A program made the translations under genes and the position numbers. The notes below the pieces were generated by a model that worked only from the letters and a program-made list of their open reading frames with translations, ran no database searches and was not told the origin of the DNA. This document shows, piece after piece, positions 38,820-41,455 of a DNA stretch of 41,455 nt. The stretch comes from a virus, in the IMG/VR virus record IMGVR_UViG_3300010392_000340, positions 1-41,455 of that record; one strand, written 5' to 3'. Every line of letters starts with the position of its first letter. Positions within the stretch are counted from its first letter, which is position 1.

Positions 38820-40757
38820 CTAATCCCAATAAGTGCTGCGCTCTCTTTTTTTGCGCTTCACCACTTTTTCTTTTCTTTCATTGTCCACAGGTTGCAGGTT
38901 TTGCGCAAGTTTTTGTTGGGCCAGGAGTCTTTCCCATCCTGACTCTTTGAGTCGATCAGCTCCAACAATGAAGGCAATTGCACGGTTGTACACGTGAAGA
39001 TCCAGGATCTCATTTCGCTCCCTGGTCTTTTTCCATACTGTCTTGATCTTGCCTGTGCGCTTGTCTTTCTTCACTTCTTTCTTTTCTGCAGTGAGCTGTT
39101 GGAAGTACTCCATGTCATATTGTGGGAAGTGAATGAAACCACCAGGGAAACCATCCATGATGTCATCTGGCATTGGGTGCATCAAGTCACCATACAGCTC
39201 ACTCTTGATGATGTTGACACCAATTGGCCAAAGCCTCACCCCACGTTTTCTCTTTTTTCCTGATGTGCCTTTGAGATCCACTGCACTTGGAGTCCCAACC
39301 ATGATCTTCAATTGCTCCTGGCCTCTGATTGGTATCACCTTGTTGGCCGGGTATCTCTTGCAAAAGTTGTACACTCTTTGGGTTTCATAACCTGAGTCAA
39401 TGCCTGCCATGAGGATTGGGATCTCGAAACCATCAACGTGCTTGAAGCTTGTGGCCAGGTACTCTTGGAGGGCATCCCACACTTCAGACTCCTGGACATT
39501 GCCAGGCAAGACCTTGTGCTCAATTGACCATCTTTCCAGGCCAGGCCCCCAACCAATGCACTCAACTTCAATCCTGTCTTTCTGGATGTCAGCTGCAGCT
39601 GAAATAAAGTGCACGCCTCTTGGTACAGATCCAATATTGTAGATCTCACGTCTTTGGTACAACATTTCGTGCTTGGGTGACTCACCCTTGACCTCATACA
39701 CTTCACCTTTGGCAGTGTTCACCCAAGTGATCATCAACTCTTCATTGGCCCTTGCTTTCACAAAGTCCTGGGCCATCTCTTTCCAGGAGTACCAACCAAG
39801 TGGTGAGTACAATGCTGAAAGGTGAAAGCCTGGGATCTCACTCTTTGGGTTGCGTGCAATCCACTTTCCTGCTCTGAGCATCTTGGTTTTTTTTCCTTCA
39901 GAGATCTCTTCACCACAATGCTTGCAATAGTATGAGGCACCAGTCACCAAAGGCACCAAAGATCCATTTTCCATCTCAAACTTTGCTTCAGGATCAACTT
40001 CAAAAGAGATCTGATCCCAATCAAGTACCTGGTACTCATCACAGTGAGGGCAAGGCACGTGAAATTGCCTTTGATCACTTGCTCTGTACTCCCGATCAAT
40101 CTTTGAAGATCCTTTGAGCGTTGGAGTTGAAACCAGGAAAGCTTTTCGATTGGAAAAGGTCCTGGATCTCACCATGGCAAGTGCAATGGGATCTCCCTGG
40201 CCTTCAACATCATCAGGGTACTCATCAATCTCATCCAAGAAAAGTTTTTTTGCAGGCACTGACTTCAAACCTGAAGCACTGTTGGCACCTGTGATGATCA
40301 AAGATCCACCGTCAAAGTTTTTGAAGCGTGCACTTGATCCCTCTTTTCTTCCTTTGTGGTCCTGTACTTTTTCTCTGATGCTTGGAGTGTCTTCAATTAG
40401 TGGTGTGATCCTGAGCTTGGTGTTGGTCTGGACATCTGGAAGTGATGGCCACACAACCATTGTTGTTGCTGGATCATGATCAATTGTGTACCCAAGCCAA
40501 TTGTTTCCTGCTTCAGTACCACCAACCTGAGATCCCTTTTTGAAAACGACTTTTTTTGCCCTGCTCATATGGCTGAGCTCATCCATGATCTCTTTCAAGT
40601 AGGGAGTGCGATCAGTTGACCATCGGCCAGGTTCTGCAGATGTTTTGTCTGAGAGAAGTCTGTACTGGTCGGCCCATTGACTTACAGTGATCCTCTTCTT
40701 TGGCTTGATCCCAACCTGGAAAGCTTTTGAAAAAACTTTGAAAGCATTGGCAATCAT
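38820..40757 (-). CDS. Terminase large subunit (lambda gpA-like)
   Basis: 645 aa. RITVSQWADQYRLLSDKTSAEPGRWSTDRTPYLKEIMD is the GpA opening; KGSQVGGTE is the Walker A-type loop and KKLFLDEIDEYPDD the Walker B. The nuclease half has AGIDSGYETQRVYNFCKRY. This type of terminase cuts at cos. ATGA overlap with the small subunit. Confidence 0.95.
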   Translation of the reverse strand: MIANAFKVFSKAFQVGIKPKKRITVSQWADQYRLLSDKTSAEPGRWSTDRTPYLKEIMDELSHMSRAKKVVFKKGSQVGGTEAGNNWLGYTIDHDPATTMVVWPSLPDVQTNTKLRITPLIEDTPSIREKVQDHKGRKEGSSARFKNFDGGSLIITGANSASGLKSVPAKKLFLDEIDEYPDDVEGQGDPIALAMVRSRTFSNRKAFLVSTPTLKGSSKIDREYRASDQRQFHVPCPHCDEYQVLDWDQISFEVDPEAKFEMENGSLVPLVTGASYYCKHCGEEISEGKKTKMLRAGKWIARNPKSEIPGFHLSALYSPLGWYSWKEMAQDFVKARANEELMITWVNTAKGEVYEVKGESPKHEMLYQRREIYNIGSVPRGVHFISAAADIQKDRIEVECIGWGPGLERWSIEHKVLPGNVQESEVWDALQEYLATSFKHVDGFEIPILMAGIDSGYETQRVYNFCKRYPANKVIPIRGQEQLKIMVGTPSAVDLKGTSGKKRKRGVRLWPIGVNIIKSELYGDLMHPMPDDIMDGFPGGFIHFPQYDMEYFQQLTAEKKEVKKDKRTGKIKTVWKKTRERNEILDLHVYNRAIAFIVGADRLKESGWERLLAQQKLAQNLQPVDNERKEKVVKRKKRERSTYWD

Positions 40758-41287
40758 GCCCCTTGCTCCAGGATCTTTGCCAGGTCAATGGAAGAAAGAT
40801 CTTCCAGGGCAATGGTGATGTTTTTTTCCAGGATGTCTCTGATCTCATCCTGGTCTTGCTCAGCTGAAAGGATTGGTGAAAGTTTTTCTGGAAGAGCAAG
40901 CAAGCGATCCCTCACAACTCTTCCCAGGCCCTGGGCCAATGCCTTCACATCATCAGTGTTGCAAAGTTTTCCTGCCTTTTTCTCATAGGCAAGTTGCAAG
41001 TTTTTCGCTGCAAAGGTTTCTTTGGCAGCTCTTGCTTTGGAGTATGATTGGGAAGCGGTATTGTTATGGTACAGAGTCTGAGAGTTTTTGTTGTTTTCTT
41101 TGGTGTTTCTCAACCACAACTCATCAGCCAACTCACAAGCAATTTTTTTGTTGCCTCTTTGGAGGATGACTGCATCAGCAATCCTTCCTGAGTTGATTGC
41201 ATCAGTCACTGAAGCTTGCTTGACGTTTCTGTGCCGTGCGTACTCCCTGATGCCCATGATGGTGTAAGATTTTTCTGTCTCTTTCAA
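40754..41287 (-). CDS. Terminase small subunit (Nu1-like), TTG start
   Basis: 177 aa. The winged-helix IMGIREYARHRNVKQASVTDAINSGRIADAV, then KIACELADELWLRN is Nu1-type DNA binding, followed by a helical dimer region. TTG at 41287 is preceded by GGGGGC with 6-7 nt spacing; the ATG at 41257 is possible but lacks a ribosome site. Binds the cosB region and brings the large subunit to cos. Confidence 0.85.
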   Translation of the reverse strand: MKETEKSYTIMGIREYARHRNVKQASVTDAINSGRIADAVILQRGNKKIACELADELWLRNTKENNKNSQTLYHNNTASQSYSKARAAKETFAAKNLQLAYEKKAGKLCNTDDVKALAQGLGRVVRDRLLALPEKLSPILSAEQDQDEIRDILEKNITIALEDLSSIDLAKILEQGA

Positions 41288-41443
41288 TTGGTTGCCCCCA
41301 ACCGTTTCACTTTATTTTAAAGGCCGATTGATGGCCTGGTCAATTTTTCAATGGCCTTTTTCTGACATTGCTTGTTGGTTTTGACGCTGGTGCATGATTT
41401 TTGAAAGGTGCAAAAAACGGAACAAAAAACGCAAAGAAAAAAG
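41288..41443 (-). promoter_or_regulatory. Putative cosB/terminase recognition region
   Basis: This region lies between the terminus and the terminase small-subunit gene and has no ORF of note. CAAAAAACG occurs twice, at 41411-41419 and 41423-41431 (12-nt spacing). On the terminase strand these read CGTTTTTTG, reminiscent of the pyrimidine-rich R sites bound by lambda terminase. An imperfect inverted repeat has arms AAAGGCC (41319-41325) and GGCCTTT (41353-41359) and may be a structural or terminator element. Function is inferred from position and repeats only. Confidence 0.4.
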
Positions 41444-41455
41444 GGCGGCGACACC
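41444..41455. other. Right genome terminus, putative cos overhang
   Basis: Exact copy of bases 1-12. One extra G precedes it, so the local sequence reads GGGCGGCGACACC, even closer to the lambda cos core. It lies 156 bp upstream of the terminase small-subunit start, the expected place for cosN relative to Nu1/A-type terminase genes. Confidence 0.7.

Noticed and set aside
1-41455. CRISPR array, tRNA genes, insertion sequences
   Set aside because: No regular direct repeats with spacers, no cloverleaf-like sequence, and no transposase or flanking inverted repeats were seen on reading both strands.

Overview
The window looks like one complete tailed-phage genome (41,455 bp, roughly 43-45% GC by eye). 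The same 12 nt open and close it (1-12 and 41444-41455), and they share the core GGCGGCGAC with the lambda cohesive end. Read on the reverse strand the map follows lambda: cos, terminase small and large subunits, gpW, portal, protease/capsid. The tail is a Mu-type contractile tail (sheath, tube, gp41/42 chaperones, tape measure, gpN, gpP, gp45, gp46, gp47, gp48). No transposase, integrase, DNA polymerase, tRNA or rRNA gene was recognised. Signal peptides, a possible lipoprotein signal and a peptidoglycan amidase point to a bacterial host with a periplasm. The host cannot be named from the sequence; the tail-fibre style recalls phages of marine or predatory Gram-negative bacteria, and that is only an impression.

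Layout. Region 1-545 is apparently non-coding beside cos. Region 546-2664 holds a small unknown gene, a minor-tail-Z-like gene and the amidase (plus strand, behind a structured leader). Region 2760-10929 is an accessory block on the minus strand: two PP-loop (PAPS-reductase/DndC-like) proteins with near-identical promoter regions, a SprT-like metalloprotein, a metallophosphoesterase with DNA-binding-type repeats at its N terminus, a ParB-like protein and many small unknown genes. Region 10961-14542 is replication and modification: RecA/DnaB-like ATPase, phage replication protein with a Phg_2220_C-like end, DnaQ-type exonuclease and a Dnmt3-like cytosine-5 methyltransferase, coupled by ATGA overlaps. 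Region 14646-15502 is a divergent control region with a small HTH-like protein and a plus-strand coiled-coil protein. Region 15555-24181 holds distal tail, fibre, secreted and lysis-type genes; 24192-34415 the contractile tail; 34384-41287 head and packaging.

The strongest unexplained signal is compositional. GATC, CCWGG and GGCC are far commoner than base composition predicts, in coding and intergenic DNA and in all codon phases. They combine into composites such as a 23-nt perfect palindrome at 5127-5149 and a 17-mer present exactly at least three times. About 1.3 kb inside the fibre gene (about 22030-23340) lacks the signal, so it looks recently acquired. Taken with two DndC-like PP-loop proteins, a ParB-like protein and an orphan C5 methyltransferase, this suggests a phage DNA-modification or self-marking system. 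That link is inference.
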